NCBI GenBank assembly: GCA_002105175.1
Contig: MCGE01000002.1
Coordinates: forward strand, 1,550,001 to 1,614,000
Source: Absidia repens
Taxonomy: Eukaryota > Mucoromycota > Mucoromycetes > Mucorales > Cunninghamellaceae
Direction: 5' to 3'
DNA: 64,000 bases
This document shows, piece after piece, positions 32,341 through 45,458 of this stretch. The position numbers and the translations under genes were made by a program. The number at the start of each line of letters is the position of its first letter. The first letter of the stretch is position 1. The notes under the pieces are model-generated. The model was not told the origin of the DNA and did no database searches. It saw nothing but the letters and a program-made list of their open reading frames with translations.

Positions 32341-34307
32341 TTAGGCGATGAATGACTTGGTGTGGGTGTCGCAGATTTCACGGAGCTTGCCTTCCAAATC
32401 CTTGGAGAGGACACCTTGGGTGCGGATTTCTTCGAGGACAGACTTGTGTTCAGCAGAGATGTAAGAGATGAAGTCCTTTTCCCAGTCGACGACCTTTTGA
32501 ACGGGGATCTTGTCAAGGAAACCGTTGACACCAGCGAAGACAATGGGGACTTGGACTTGGATAGACAAAGGAGAGTATTGAGGTTGCTTCAACAATTCAG
32601 TCAAACGAGCACCACGGTTCAACAAGAATTGAGTGGAGGCATCCAAGTCGGAACCGAATTGGGCGAAGGCAGCGACTTCACGGTATTGGGCCAAGAAGAG
32701 CTTGAGGGAACCGGCAACTTGCTTCATAGCCTTGGTTTGGGCAGCGGAACCGACACGGGAGACGGAGAGACCGACGTTGATAGAGGGACGAATACCCTTG
32801 AAGAAGAGTTCAGCTTCCAAGAAAATTTGACCATCAGTAATGGAAATGACGTTGGTAGGAATGTAAGCAGACACATCACCACCTTGGGTTTCAATGATGG
32901 GCAAAGCAGTCATGGAACCATAACCAAAGTCCTTGTTCATCTTGGCAGCACGTTCCAACAAACGGGAGTGAAGGTAGAACACATCACCAGGGTAAGCTTC
33001 ACGACCAGGAGGACGACGGAGCAAAAGAGACATTTGACGGTAAGCAACGGCTTGCTTGGACAAATCGTCATAGATGATCAAAGAGTGGCGACCGTTGTCA
33101 CGGAACCATTCACCGAAGGCGGCACCAGAGAAAGGAGCAAGGTATTGGAGAGGAGCGGCTTCAGAAGCAGTGGCAGCAACAACAATGGTGTACTTCATGG
33201 CATCGTTTTCTTCCAAAGTACGGACCAATTGGGCAACAGTGGAACGCTTTTGACCAACGGCAACGTAGATACAGTACAACTTCTTGGCTTCATCAGATCC
33301 GTTGTTCCAGTTCTTTTGGTTGAGGATGGTGTCAAGAGCAACAGCAGTCTTACCGGTTTGACGATCACCAATAATCAATTCACGTTGACCACGACCAATG
33401 GGCACCATGGAGTCGACAGACTTGATACCAGTTTGCATAGGTTCGTTGACAGAGTGACGGGGCAAAATACCAGGAGCCTTGACTTGGACACGAGAGCGAC
33501 CAGCGGTTTCCAAAGGACCTTTACCGTCAATGGGGTTACCGAGAGCATCGACAACACGACCCAAGATACCGGGACCGACGGGGACGTCAACAATAGCACC
33601 AGTACGCTTGACGGTATCACCTTCCTTAATCAAACGATCGTTACCGAAGACCACAATACCGACGTTGTCAGCTTCCAAGTTAAGAGCCATACCCTACATT
33701 CAATAATTAAAAGAAGTTTAAGTACAAAGACTAGATAAACCAAACAAGTGTAACACAATTTGGAAATTGCCACAACACACACACACACACACATACACAT
33801 ACACACGCAATGTGTCTTCCACTCCATTCTCTTGATAGTATTGATTGCTATACCTTAAGACCGCTGGAGAATTCAACCATTTCTTCAGCTTGGACGTTCT
33901 TCAAACCGTAAACACGAGCAATACCATCACCAATGGACAAAACACGGCCAGTTTCTTGGAGGTTGGCTTCAGAAGAAGAACCCAAGATGCGTTCTTCAAG
34001 GATTGAGGAGACTTCGGAAGTGGAAGGCTTGGCAGTGGCGTAAGTGCGTAAAGCAGAAACAGCACCAAGGTTCATGCGTACCTGTTACATCAAAAGTCAA
34101 AGAAAACGGTGATCGTCAATATCTTTTGTTATACAAATATCATTTTCGCTACTGTTCCTTTTTTTTTAATGGAGGCAAAAAAAAATATGAAGGTGTAGTT
34201 GTAATGGAGGCTGATGGTATAAGGTGGTGAAGATAACTTACAGCAGGGGAAGCCTTAGCGAAGGCAGCCAAAGCAGGGCGAGCGATACGAGTAGCGTTTC
34301 TCAACAT
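32341..34307 (-). CDS. ATP1: ATP synthase F1 subunit alpha, mitochondrial
   Basis: Non-catalytic nucleotide-binding subunit of the mitochondrial F1 sector. Three exons: 34242-34307, 33854-34081 and 32341-33693, giving 548 residues. The N-terminus is a targeting sequence ([20 protein letters not shown]). Motifs: [32 protein letters not shown], the P-loop [78 protein letters not shown] and [17 protein letters not shown] with the conserved arginine. It ends IRTQGVLSK...THTKSFIA. Codon use is strongly biased, as expected for a highly expressed gene, and this produces a long antisense open frame that is not a gene. Intron 2 holds a (CA)n run. Confidence 0.98.
33774..33806. repeat. (CA)n microsatellite in ATP1 intron 2
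   Basis: CA repeats with two interruptions (ACAT) inside the second ATP1 intron; on the gene strand it reads as GT repeats. Confidence 0.85.
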
Positions 34308-35473
34308 GACCGATATATAAAATGGGTTTGTGATAGAAAAGAAAAAGAAAGGAAAAAAAGACTAGCTGAAAAAAAATATCACAACAAAACTCTTTCAGTG
34401 ACTGTCCTCAAAAAAATTGGCCTTTGCCCGCTGGCTACCCCCCCTGTCCATTTTTTTTTTTTTACACACTGTATTAAACTCCACCAATTCCGATCAAAAA
34501 ATTTATTACCTTTTAGTGTCAGTATTAATTCTGTATCTGTAATATCAATGTGTATTGATCATCGTTTTTCCCCTCTTTTCAGTTAATAATGACAAAATCA
34601 TCACCAAAGTTCGAGACTTGATTTTACGATCGTTTTAATATAGTTGCCAGGATTAAAATTATAAACGCCGCATCTACTCTATTTCCAGGCTTCCTGCCTG
34701 GCCTGTGTGTGTGCGTGTGAATAATTCCATTGTTATATATATATATATATATAATATATGAAAATACGCGATTTTTTATTTCTTTGACTTTATTGTTCCT
34801 AGATTGGGAGTTCTTTGCCCTTCAACTACATTTACAGATAATGATGGAGGGGATGATGTTTATTAACCAATGATATTTTTGGATTTTTTTCCTATGCAGT
34901 ACAATCCAATGTTTTTCTTGACATCAATGATTCGCTTGCATTAACGTATATAAACAATGTTACCAAAAAAGAAAATGGAAGATCGCAAAGGAAAAAGTGA
35001 AAATCGTGCTACAAAGGAGCCTCGGCTTCTTTTTGCGGCGGAGTTGGTTACCCAATTTTATACATCTTTTGACTTAAGGATACGGTAGATTTAATATCAT
35101 GTCCCTATGTTTTGTTTCTAGAAGGAAGTGATCATTTTACTGTGATTCATATACACCAACATGTATTATTTTGAATTTTTTTTTACGGCCTCGTAAAAGA
35201 GGATTCTTTATTGAAGCCAGACCTGAACATGAAGGCGATCAGCATATCTTGAAATAAAATGCTTACAGCATGTGTAATTTCCAATTAAAATATACACAAA
35301 GATTATATAATAACGACAAAAGACATGGATAGTATGATATATGATATTACATACACCACATATTGGGCACAGAGGCAAAATGCGTGGATGGCTGGCTGAG
35401 TTTTAAGTTCAAGGGTTTGTATTTATTTTTTGTTTGAACGGATGTTTTTTCTTTTTGTCCCTCCCGTTTTGTG

Positions 35474-35527
<54 letters not shown>

Positions 35528-35594
35528 TATTTATTTTCACCATTTTATCTGTCATTTATATCGCCATAGTGTTGTTATATTCTTGAAATTGTCG
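34308..35594. other. Intergenic region between ATP1 and MPS1
   Basis: 1.29 kb. Near ATP1 there is a T-rich promoter-like stretch (34450-34463) and a CCAAT in minus orientation at about 34418. Further on are an AT run (34733-34754) and the (TTA)n microsatellite at 35475-35527 just before MPS1. No coding sequence recognised. Confidence 0.5.
35475..35527. repeat. (TTA)n trinucleotide microsatellite
   Basis: About 17 perfect TTA units, 68 bp upstream of the MPS1 start codon, likely within the promoter or 5' leader. An open frame through it would be poly-leucine, which I regard as spurious. Confidence 0.95.
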
Positions 35595-38024
35595 ATGCTT
35601 CCAAGCCATCAAATCTATCGTGGCTCACAATCTGACGATACAGATGATTCGTTTTCCTTGCCACAATTGGACAACTCCTTTGGAATCGACCTGCAACATC
35701 TACACTCTTTAAATTCACAACATTCTAATTCTGGAACAGCCAATCACGATGTACCAAATGTCGATCACTTTGAACAGCTTGTACGGTTTATACATCAGTC
35801 AAACTCATACAGCGATAGCGATTCAGACAACTCTGGCGACGTGAACGTATCAAACAACGAACAAGATCACTTTGAAGACCAAATTGTTAATGGCAACATC
35901 AAGAACGACAGCAAACTTGAATCCTCCTTGATCCACAGATCTGTTTCTGATTCACCTATCTTACCAACTTTGAATGAAGAACAACTCCACCCGCTAGAAG
36001 AAGTACCCAATGACACCAGGAACAAACGACAAAAGCTTCGCCAAACTCAGTCTTCCCAAAGCCATCCTCTGAAAAATGATGTATACCCTATCTCTTCGAA
36101 AGCTTGGTCACCTCAACCTATGGCAACACCCCCAACAAGTACCGCTGAGCGAAGCTACTCGGGAAAACACTTTGACAAATTCAAAGCTCACGAATTACAA
36201 GTAATATATACACACACACTCAAATTGATCTGGTTTGCATACTGATTAACGTGTTTTTTATTATATTCAACCCATATAGCCTATTCCACCCTTTCGGCGG
36301 AAGGAACCTCTCAAAGATCCACAGACAAAGGAAAAGCCCACTCAACTGAACAACAAGGTACGGATAGGAAGATATATGAAATACACGAGAAATTCATTCT
36401 TTTTTTTCGCAGGAAAATGTACCAACATCAAACAATGATCCCAATGTCGCATCTCATCAGCAAATCAACAGAACCGACAGCAACAACAACCAACACCCAG
36501 TGAAACATGTGCTACGACAGACAGCGATGGATTATAGCAATAATCGTAGTAATCACCCAAAACACCTACACAAACGACCAATTTACCGGGGCAACAATGA
36601 TGACAAACGCCTTATCAACAACAATCGAAAAGAAGTAGTACTTCCTCTATCGTCAGTTGACATCAACCGATCAGACCGTCGACAATTATACATAGAAAAT
36701 CTTCACGCTGAACGATATGACTTGGATCAACAGAAAAATGCTGATACACCTGCTTTCTTTGATAAGGAACACAAACAACAAGAAGGAAACAGCGAATTAC
36801 CGAAGTCTCATGCCATGATCAAAAACAAAAAGATTCTGACTGGTGAATTACGACTGAATGGGGATGCATACACTATTCTGAACATGATTGGACATGGGGG
36901 ATCAGGAGCTGTGTATCGGGTCTTACATCACAAATCGAAGGAAATACAGGCTCTAAAGCATGTGGCAACCATACATCTCTCACGGCAAACGACACGCGAT
37001 TACCGCAATGAAATCAACTTTTTGTACCAACTTCGCAAAAAACGATGTGCACATATTCCTCTCCTATACAACTACAAATATTGCAGGTCCAGCGGTGATT
37101 TGAGTATTGTAAGTATTAGGAAAGCATACACAAGGAGTAGCGAAGGTTTTACTAACTTGATTATAATAAGGTACTTGAATTAGGCGAAATCGACTTCGCA
37201 AGTTATTTGGGGATGCAGAAATCAAAACCACTAAACATGAACTTCGTCCGGTGGTATGGACAACAAGTAAGCGGATCAGTATGAAATGGAGGGTTTTTGA
37301 TTGGAATTGACTCATTCACACATATATTATATACCTTGTTAGATGCTAGAAGCTATTGCCGAAATACACGAGGAACACGTTGTACACAGAGATTTGAAAC
37401 CAGCAAATTTTATTCTCAAGGAAGGGTCACTCAAATTGATTGATTTTGGGATCTCGAAAAAGGTGGACCGTCATACAGGAACTGTGGATATCGACACACC
37501 TACTGGAACAATCAACTATATGCCACCTGAAGCGTTTGCATTCGTAGGTGACGGCCCAAAAAAGCATACCCAGGTATTGAAAAAAAGGAGTACAAATAGA
37601 GGATTATTTTTTACTAATTGAATATATATATATATATACATGCATATACATCTGTCTGATTTAGATTGGACTACCTTCTGACATATGGGCTTTTGGATGT
37701 ATTTTATACCAAATGATTTATGGACGAACGCCATTTCACCGGATACCGTCAGATCAGAAAGCACAACATATATGTTCTACCTCCATCAAAATTGATTATC
37801 CTTCGGTGGTCCACTTCAACCCAACCAAGAACAAGCAAGACGGTGGTGAAGAAGAAGAAGATGATGATGATACATATCCTACTCAGAAACCAAGTCATAT
37901 ATCTATTGGGAAAGATACGGTTGCCATGCTACAATCTTGCTTGGAACGGAGCCCTCTTCTACGGCTCTCTGCGAAGGAACTTCTAGAACACCGATTCTTT
38001 TACCCCTCTTCATCCACTTTGTAA
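35595..38024 (+). CDS. MPS1: Mps1/TTK-type dual-specificity spindle checkpoint kinase
   Basis: Kinetochore kinase of the spindle assembly checkpoint, and in yeasts also of spindle-pole duplication. Six exons: 35595-36200, 36280-36357, 36413-37108, 37171-37266, 37343-37573 and 37665-38024, giving 688 residues. The N-terminal 390 residues are low in complexity (Asn, Ser, acidic) with no clear TPR. The kinase domain starts about residue 400: glycine loop [19 protein letters not shown] (VAIK lysine), [24 protein letters not shown], catalytic [20 protein letters not shown] (DFG), and the Mps1-type activation loop ending [32 protein letters not shown] follows. An acidic insert ([10 protein letters not shown]) sits before the last helices. 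The start [10 protein letters not shown] at 35595 is chosen over an upstream in-frame ATG that precedes the poly-leucine run. Confidence 0.93.
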
Positions 38025-38334
38025 ATATTTTCACTCACCCCTCCCTCCTGTCTTCTGTCCCTTTTCCCTTAGTAATTCTATCTTCACTCCCTTGTTTTTT
38101 AATGCATTTAGTCTTAGTCTTTTAGTATAGTACCCCATTTATACCTTTAGTGGTAGCATTATATATATTGCCTTCCAAACATATACATCATCTTAAATAA
38201 AAAATTCAAAATCAATCTTTTCGATCTAGCTTTTTCTTATGCTTTGTTTGTGAATAGGTATGGGGCGTTTATTGTTTTAGTTTGTGAATAAATCTACTGT
38301 AATTTATTTGAAGTTGCAAAGGTTCACTGGATTC

Positions 38335-38378
<44 letters not shown>

Positions 38379-39763
38379 GTGTATGATAGCTAATTTCGCG
38401 AATGATATTTCCACTTCCTCTTCACATTTTATTTTTGATATGGTGCAGTTTCATAAAAGCGAAAAGTAAACCTCAATCGTTGCAACTTTTCCTATTCAAT
38501 TTGAAACCGTTCTCACCTTTGCAAAAAGTTTGTTCTATTATTCAATACTCTATATACGAGACTGGTTGTCCGTGAGAGCTTGTCGAAGTGTGTGTGTGCG
38601 TGGCTTTGAATGAAATTAGAACACACCTCTCCCCCCCCCGCGCCATTTTGCGTGTTAATAGAAAGATTCCTTGTACTCATTTGGCATCCGCGTTTGTTTT
38701 TATTATACCACATGGGAAAAAAAAAAGTGATATGTATAAAATATATCAGATCTACATAGCGAGGTGATAGGGGGATTCACGGTCCAAGTGGATTTATTTA
38801 AAAATAGTAGAGCAGGCATAGGACCACACAGTTTCATATGAAGTGACCTAAACTACCAACCTAACACTATGTCCTCTGAGGGTGGGGAAAATAGAGAAGC
38901 TAAAACATAGTGCAAAAGACTCTATATGTAGAGATCTAATGATGGCAGCGTGAGAAATACGAATGGAAGGTCTGTGATAATGTCAGTGCTATCTAACTGG
39001 ACGAGTGTAAAAAAGGCTCTATTATATTTTTCAGCAAAGTACAATGCATGTGAAAGTTCTTTGTCAAAACGCAACAAAACGGTCACCACTAATCAAAAGA
39101 GGTGATGGTACTAAAAAAGAGACCTATTGCACACAAGACATTAGAGAGAGACTAATGGAACATATTTCATTGAAGTAAGTAGAAAAAAAAGAAAAAAAAA
39201 GGCATATTTTATTCAAATACAGATACAAACTATGGACAAACTAAGACAAAACTAAGCTAATGAAGGTTTCAATAAGCCAACTCAAAATCTTGAATCCAAA
39301 TGAAAGGGTTCCCCCCCCCCATGCATTTTGTAATCCCTGACGTAAACCCCCTTTTGAACTAGTCCTGACACTAATCTAAGTCCACGATAGTCTCAATGAA
39401 GTTGATCGGCGAAGAAAAAAAGAAAATGAAAAGAAAGAGGGAAAGAGGGTACGGAAAGACAATTGGGAGTAAATAAAATTTCACGTGGGCGGGATTTGAT
39501 TCTTCTCGAATTCGCGACACAAAACAAGACGAAAGGTTCATATTTTTTTTTTATTCAGGTATATTGGGCAAGAGTAAAAATTGATGAACAAGTAAAACAA
39601 ATAGTATATAAAAAAGATAAATAGATATAAATGGATAACAACTGGGGTTATAATAAGATGAATGATGAGTGAGGTAGAGATAGAGATAGATATAAAATAA
39701 AAATAAAATAAAATAAAAAAATAAAAAATAGGAGGGAAGTCAAGTAACATATGAAAATGAAAA
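38025..39763. other. 1.7 kb convergent intergenic region with repeat copy 3
   Basis: The first 200 bp carry AATAAA-like signals for MPS1 (about 38196). A pure A run lies at 38337-38370 and a C run at 38632-38640. The repeat copy 3 is at 39203-39500. The rest is AT-rich DNA without recognisable genes. Text upstream of copy 3 (GAGACCTATTGCACACAAGACATTAGAGAG type, 39119-39155) has a counterpart upstream of copy 4. Confidence 0.5.
39203..39500 (-). repeat. Dispersed repeat family, copy 3 (sense on minus strand)
   Basis: On the sense strand it runs from ATCAAATCCCGCCCACGTG through TTTTATTTACTCCC, a purine-free tract, GATTAGTGTCAGGACTAGTT, a run of ten G, CCCTTTCATTTGGATTCA, TTAGCTTAGTTTTG and CCATAGTTTGTATC to GAATAAAATATGCC. 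It is closest to copy 4, and the two share further similarity beyond the AATAAA end. Confidence 0.88.
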
Positions 39764-42700
39764 TCATGAAATTGTATGTGAGGCCATGATACGTTGCAGT
39801 TCCTACAATATCAGGGAAAAATAAAAGAAGGCATGTAAGAATTATACAAATAAGTCAAAAATACAAGCAATGCGAATGCCATTCGTTTTACTTACACGCT
39901 CCAGTTCATCTAAGCTTGAGAGACTTGAACTTGGTTGTAAACTACCATCCTTGTTTGCCAAAGTTCCCATTGTATCATTATTCACAGAAGATCCAGTACC
40001 AGCTTTTTCCTTCGATTCCAAATACTGAGTGGCGAATTTGATAAGAGCCTTCAAATCCGCATCAGCGACAAGTTCAGATGATGATGATGATGATGTTGTT
40101 GTTGTTGTTGTTGTTGTTGTTGCTGTTGCCGGTGTTGTCGCAGTTTGCGGTAGAGCTGAAGCAGAAGTACCAGCAGTTAGAGGAGGAGACGATGCCAGGA
40201 CACGTTGGGTGACCAAGTCCCACGGGGAATCCTTTTTCTTGTCATTGGCCATCAGGACGTATTGCGTTTGCTGAGGGGGTAAAGGCTTGCTCCGTAAAAT
40301 ACCATGGGGCAAGTACACATCCACACCTTGATTAACATTGCGCATGACAGCTAGTTTGGGTTGCTGAGGATCAAGTTGTAGACGTGGTGGCACGGAATCG
40401 ATGGCGGTGGATTTTCGATTGTAGGTCATCAATGCCCGTTCTAATCGTCGCAATACCATCTCCAAATCGGTATCAAGTTGCATCACTGGGATCGGCGTCA
40501 ATAGTGGCGAGGTAGTAGTGTTTGATCGTATGGCATCAAGTTCTTCGCCTTGTTTTTGCTGCAGTTTCTGATGTTGGCGTTGTTGGGGATTGGAGGCTGG
40601 TGATTTATTGGTATTGTTTTGCTGGACCGTGCGCGTATCCTTTCCACCGTTGTTGCTAATGTTGTGTCCAGAACGAGATGAAACTGTTGTCACTTTTCGT
40701 AGAACAAATCGTTTTTCGGTCGTATTTTTTGCATGTGTATCATCGTGTAAAACTTCTACTAACTTGCTATTGAGATTCAGGTGTTTCTCTAATTGATATA
40801 CAAAGAATGAGCTTTTTTTTTTTTTTTTTTTTTTTTTGAGTAAGCCACATCCGTTTTTGACAGTTGAGCTATATTACCTGGTCCTTGGCTATTCACCACT
40901 ATAAGCATACGATATCTTGGAGAAGTCTGAGTGTCTAATCTAGGTTGCTGCACAAGGTGGAATTTTTCAAGTGCAATGTCAATCAAATCAGCTACAGTAG
41001 CCACCGGTGAAACCGCAATCAGCTTGTCAATCTGACTTTGAGTGTTGGCAGAAGAGGACGACGTAGTTGATGTATTGGATTTTGCTGTTTTGGGCGATGT
41101 TGCTGAAGGTGCTGATGATGACGATGATTTTTTGCGACGCATGGAAAACGATCCAGGGGAGAGAGAAGAATAGGAACCACCGCTATTGCCGCTGTTGTTG
41201 TTTGCTTTGTTGTGATTGTTGTTTAAGGATGATGAAGACACCCCGACGCTGTTGTTTGGGGAATTGCGTCGTTTTCCATCTTTGGTGTCACTGTTTTTTC
41301 GTTCCTGTTTAGCGTCATCATGATAGAGAGATACCTTGACGTAAAGTTGACCATCTTGCTCATTCACCCGCTTGATACGTTTGTGTAGATAGAATCGAAT
41401 AGAATCTTCCCCGAATTTAGTTCCAGTTCGCTTTTTGTTGTTCGTTGGTGATCCGATACGTCCGAATTCCACATTTGTAATTTGCTGCTTCAGATTGGAT
41501 AATGATGGCATTGGAGTTGTCAAATGTGCTGTCAAGGATTGATAAATCATCAGAGGCTTGTCTTGTGGAAGCAAAGTCAATTCATCTGTAAATGCATAAA
41601 AGGTAAATAAGCGGATCATTCAACAAAGTTACTTTATCATGTACATGGTCATTTCACTATAGGCTTACCTCCATCAATTGGCTTGACAGATAAATAGTAT
41701 TCCACGCCACTGCTATTTTGCTGATGTGGGTATTGAGATGGAGAGCTTGTCATTGATGATCGTTTCCCACGTGCTTTTCCTTCGATTTGTGAGATATGGA
41801 AGCGATCCAAAGCTTGTCGTAAAAGAATTTCCGCATTGGTGTGGTCGTATACCAATACTGAATTGTAGGTAGCATTGACATTGATATTGCCAGCATAAAC
41901 ACGCAAAACTGTTGCCGAAGGATCCAATGCTGACATTGATGAAGTGCTCGATGAACCGGGTATCGCTGATGCTGCTGTCGACGATATGTTGTCCTTTTGC
42001 TGACCGCCAGTTTCTTCAGAAATAGTTGATGAGTTGGTTGAGCCTTGATCGGAAGTCGAGGTGTTATCAATAGGGGTTGTCTGCGTGCCGCCGATTTTTT
42101 TTCCATCGTAACGTTTTCCTCGTGTGAACAATCGCAGGAAGGAGCCACCGTTCTTTTTGTTGTCCCGGGAATCTTTTGGCGATAATGAAGAAGAGATTGG
42201 TTGACCCGAATGCACACTGGTGTTTGCTGTTGTAACAGGTGCTGATGTTGAAGTCGGACCGGTGACACTGGTAGGCGATGTCGCTAAGGTCGTCTTTTTC
42301 GGTTGATTCGAAATAGTTGTACTGGATGGTTCGTTGATATGTTGCGCGGCATCGTTAGCTGTAGCACTGGGGTTTTTAACACGGAGTCCGTGCACTTCAT
42401 CGTCTGTTGTTTCGGCCCGGCTATGTAACAATTCATTGTCTTCGTCGTCATCGTTCCCATCATCATGATCCATCTCAGTATCACTGTTGTCCAAACCGTG
42501 TTCACCAGTTCCTTGATCGTCTTCGCTGGCTAGCATTGTACTTTGGCTATCTTCATCTACCATATCATCTTCCCATTCTTCGTAGGTTTCTTCCAATTCT
42601 TCGTCATCGTCACCCAGTAGAATAATGTGTGATTGGTAGTAGATATCTTTGGACATGGAGACATTTTTGCGCTGTTTGGTGATTCCTGGTGCTGTCTTTG

Positions 42701-43501
42701 TCCCACTTGATGATTCGCTGTCTGCGTTAATATAATGAGTCGCTTGTTGAATAGCTGTCACCTAGGAATCATAAAATAAGTTAGATAAAGTTCATGGTAA
42801 TGATTCCACATGTTGCATTTCCGTACCTCTACGTTTCTATGCTTGTTGAGGCGAGCTAAACGTTCAAATGGTGTCTATTGAGAAAAGATAAAGGAGAGGG
42901 ACCAATTAAGTATACAGTTTTTTGTAACAACGACAGCAATATTTTTTATAGTACTTACTTCAATATTTTCAGCAGGAATATACCCAACTTCATTCGACTT
43001 CAATACCTTCACGAGCCACCAATAAGAATTGCTGTCGTCCAATAGCGTAAGAGAGTCACCTTTCAAAACCGAGGCTTGACCTTCGACAGTAGCTTCAAAG
43101 GTATGGAGAGTGTAGACTAGGTCAAAGTCGATATTTTCGTCGGGAATACTTGGAGAAGAAGTAAAAGTAGAGCTATCGTCGTCGTCGGCCGCCAAACCGT
43201 CTTCATCTTCGTCATCCTCGTCGTCTTCTTCATCTTCGTCCAGTTCATCTTCATCATCTTCGCTTTGGTTGTCGTCGGTGTTGTTGTGTGCTCCAGCTCG
43301 ATGTTGACCTAGATGACCCAAAGCAACGTTTTCATCGTCCTCTTCATCTTCGTCATTGTTGCCGCTTTTATCATCTTGTTCGTATACTGTGCTGTGTCGA
43401 TTAAGTCCGTCTTCTTCTCGGATAGTACTTGTATTAATGGAAGGTTGCCAGCGACCGTGCAATCGATTGAGGTGTGTATTTACAAGTAATGGACTTGACA
43501 T
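39764..43501 (-). CDS. SH3 domain plus Ras-association-like domain signalling protein
   Basis: A predicted 1107-residue scaffold, probably in cell polarity or MAPK signalling. Six exons: 42959-43501, 42827-42874, 41669-42761, 40878-41585, 39896-40788 and 39764-39802. An acidic N-terminus (long Asp/Glu run) precedes an SH3 domain at about residues 122-180: LVYTLHTFEATVEGQ, LKGDSLTLLDDSNSYWWLVKVL, EVGYIPAENIE. Then comes the block TPFERLARLNKHRNVE, typical of fungal SH3-RA proteins. Two ubiquitin-like/RA segments follow: TVLRVYAGNINV...LLRQALDRFHI, and VADLIDIALEKFHLVQQP...RYRMLIVVN. Between and after them are Ser/Thr/Asn-rich linkers, including a run of Thr then Ser in exon 5. The C-terminus has a short coiled coil (LDELERELQRI). 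I do not assign a gene name. Confidence 0.8.
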
Positions 43502-45458
43502 GATATGTTGGATAAATCAAAATATAGTATTCGCTGTTCCAAAAAGTTAAGGGGAGTATGAAAAGGAAATAGATGTTGGGTAAGGTTGGTGATATTCAAG
43601 GTATAAGTAAAAGTACAAAAACACAAGCAAAAGAAAAAGAGAGGGAGATAAAAGAAAAAGGAAGGGAAAAAGGAAGAGAAAGAAACAGGAGCCTTTTTTT
43701 AAAGTGGCGTCCGCCAAAAAAGCAAATGCCCCAGGTGCCTCTCATCGACTGAAAAAAAAAAACGACGTGACACAAACAGTTTTTTCATAATATCTTTCAT
43801 ATATAAAGTTGAGGTTGTACACGCACTCACTTTGCAATACTTGATGAAAGGAAGGGGATCATGTTTCTAGCCTGGTATACGCACGCCCGAGCTGTGCTAA
43901 TGAAGCACTTGCTGGCTCCGGTTTTATTTGCTTGTAAATAATAAACAAATAGACCATAATGCAAGATAGACATTTTTAACTAGTAAGACGAATGAGATGA
44001 TCATAAACAGCGTGTGTAATAATAAAAATGAAAAAAACTACGCAAAACAATATTTATTTGATTCAATTGATATTAACAAGACGAGAGGGTAAAATAAATA
44101 AGAGGAAGAAGTAAAAACCTAACAGCATTGGAATCTAAACCAAGCTAAAACTAAAGTTAGCGAACATGGATTGGATGTAAGGGGTAAGTTTGGAACGTTG
44201 TCAGGAAATCAAGGTCAATCCTTAGATACATAGTTGGCGGAGTAAAAGTGCTGCCACAACTAATACCCCTTGGACAGGTGATAGGCCTATTGATAATTTC
44301 CTTCCATCGTGGATTTCCATTGTTGTTTTGGTAGCCGAGGCCGACAATACAGATTCGAGTTGTCGTTGTTGATGCTGGTGATAATGGTATACGCTGCCAA
44401 GTTATAGATATTGGGCGTTCCCCTTCCTCAGTCGCCCTCAGAGCTCACTAAAAATACAGACTGACCCTTTTTGATCTGGAGATATTAGGGGCAGTAGTAA
44501 AAATTGATTAAGATTAGGACGCATAAAAAAAAAAGGAAAAATAGAAGTAGCACAATAGTTTGTATTGTTTTTAAGAAAAAATATGAGAAGACATAGATGT
44601 TGAGTATAGATAATATTCAGGGAAGAATAATTTCTATGCTATTTGAGTAAAGAAAAAGAGGGCATCGTCTTTTCAATTCAAACACCGAAATCGACGCAAT
44701 GTACATGTGCATGAATATTGATTGTTCATAAAATAAAAAAATGAAGACAATGAAAAGTCTGGAACCTGCAACTGCCGACTTTGTTTCTCTTTTGCAATTG
44801 CTAATATAAAAATTGAGCTTATATGTTACCTTGAATATCAGGGCCGTGGCATCATTTTTCATGCGCATCTTTTTTTCAATGTGTACAGCATAAACGACTA
44901 GTAATTTATTCATTTACCAAAGCATGTATATGCCTGCAGGCGAATGACCCAAATAATGAAGAGCCATTTACTGTGTTTTAGGTAAAATTGATTATTCCAT
45001 TTTATTGTGTTATAATTACCTATATTTTATCTTCATTAGGTATTATAGTAGTCCATTACAGAGATCATGGAAACTGATCAAATTATTATCTGTATACGTA
45101 GTCCTTCCATTTTTCCTGCATTGTGGGGCTGGGAGAGCTGAGTGCTGGTGGAGATTACTGTATCTGATTTTTAACTGAGGAGGCCGACACTCTCTCTTTA
45201 TTTTCATGAATGGTTCATAACAGAAAAGGAAGCAGTTACTCAGTGTAAATCATTCACTTCGCAATACAGTATTCCTCTAACGGAAAATAGTTCCTGGTAA
45301 GCTTACTTATTCTTCTTCTTCTCACTTCGGTCGGCCATTGAATTTAAAAAATGTGTGGTAAGATTCACATGCAATGATTTTGATTTTCTTTCCTCCGCTG
45401 AAAAATCTTCAACCCTTGCTTTTTTTTTTCCTTCTTCTTATCTTTGTTTTACTGAAGA
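43502..45458. other. 2 kb divergent intergenic region
   Basis: Between two genes reading apart. The SH3-RA side is purine-rich on plus (43590-43690), a promoter-type pyrimidine tract on its own strand. The rest holds AT-rich DNA with short frames, none with a recognisable domain. A T/C-rich stretch (45300-45445) precedes the carrier. No mobile element was recognised. Confidence 0.5.

Noticed and set aside
32362..33738. A 458-codon open frame on the plus strand opposite ATP1
   Set aside because: It is an antisense shadow of the strongly codon-biased ATP1 exon; its translation is low in complexity and shows no domain, whereas the minus strand encodes canonical ATP synthase alpha.
35430..35594. 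N-terminal extension of MPS1 with a poly-leucine run
   Set aside because: It arises from the (TTA)n microsatellite; the downstream ATG at 35595 gives a normal kinase N-terminus.
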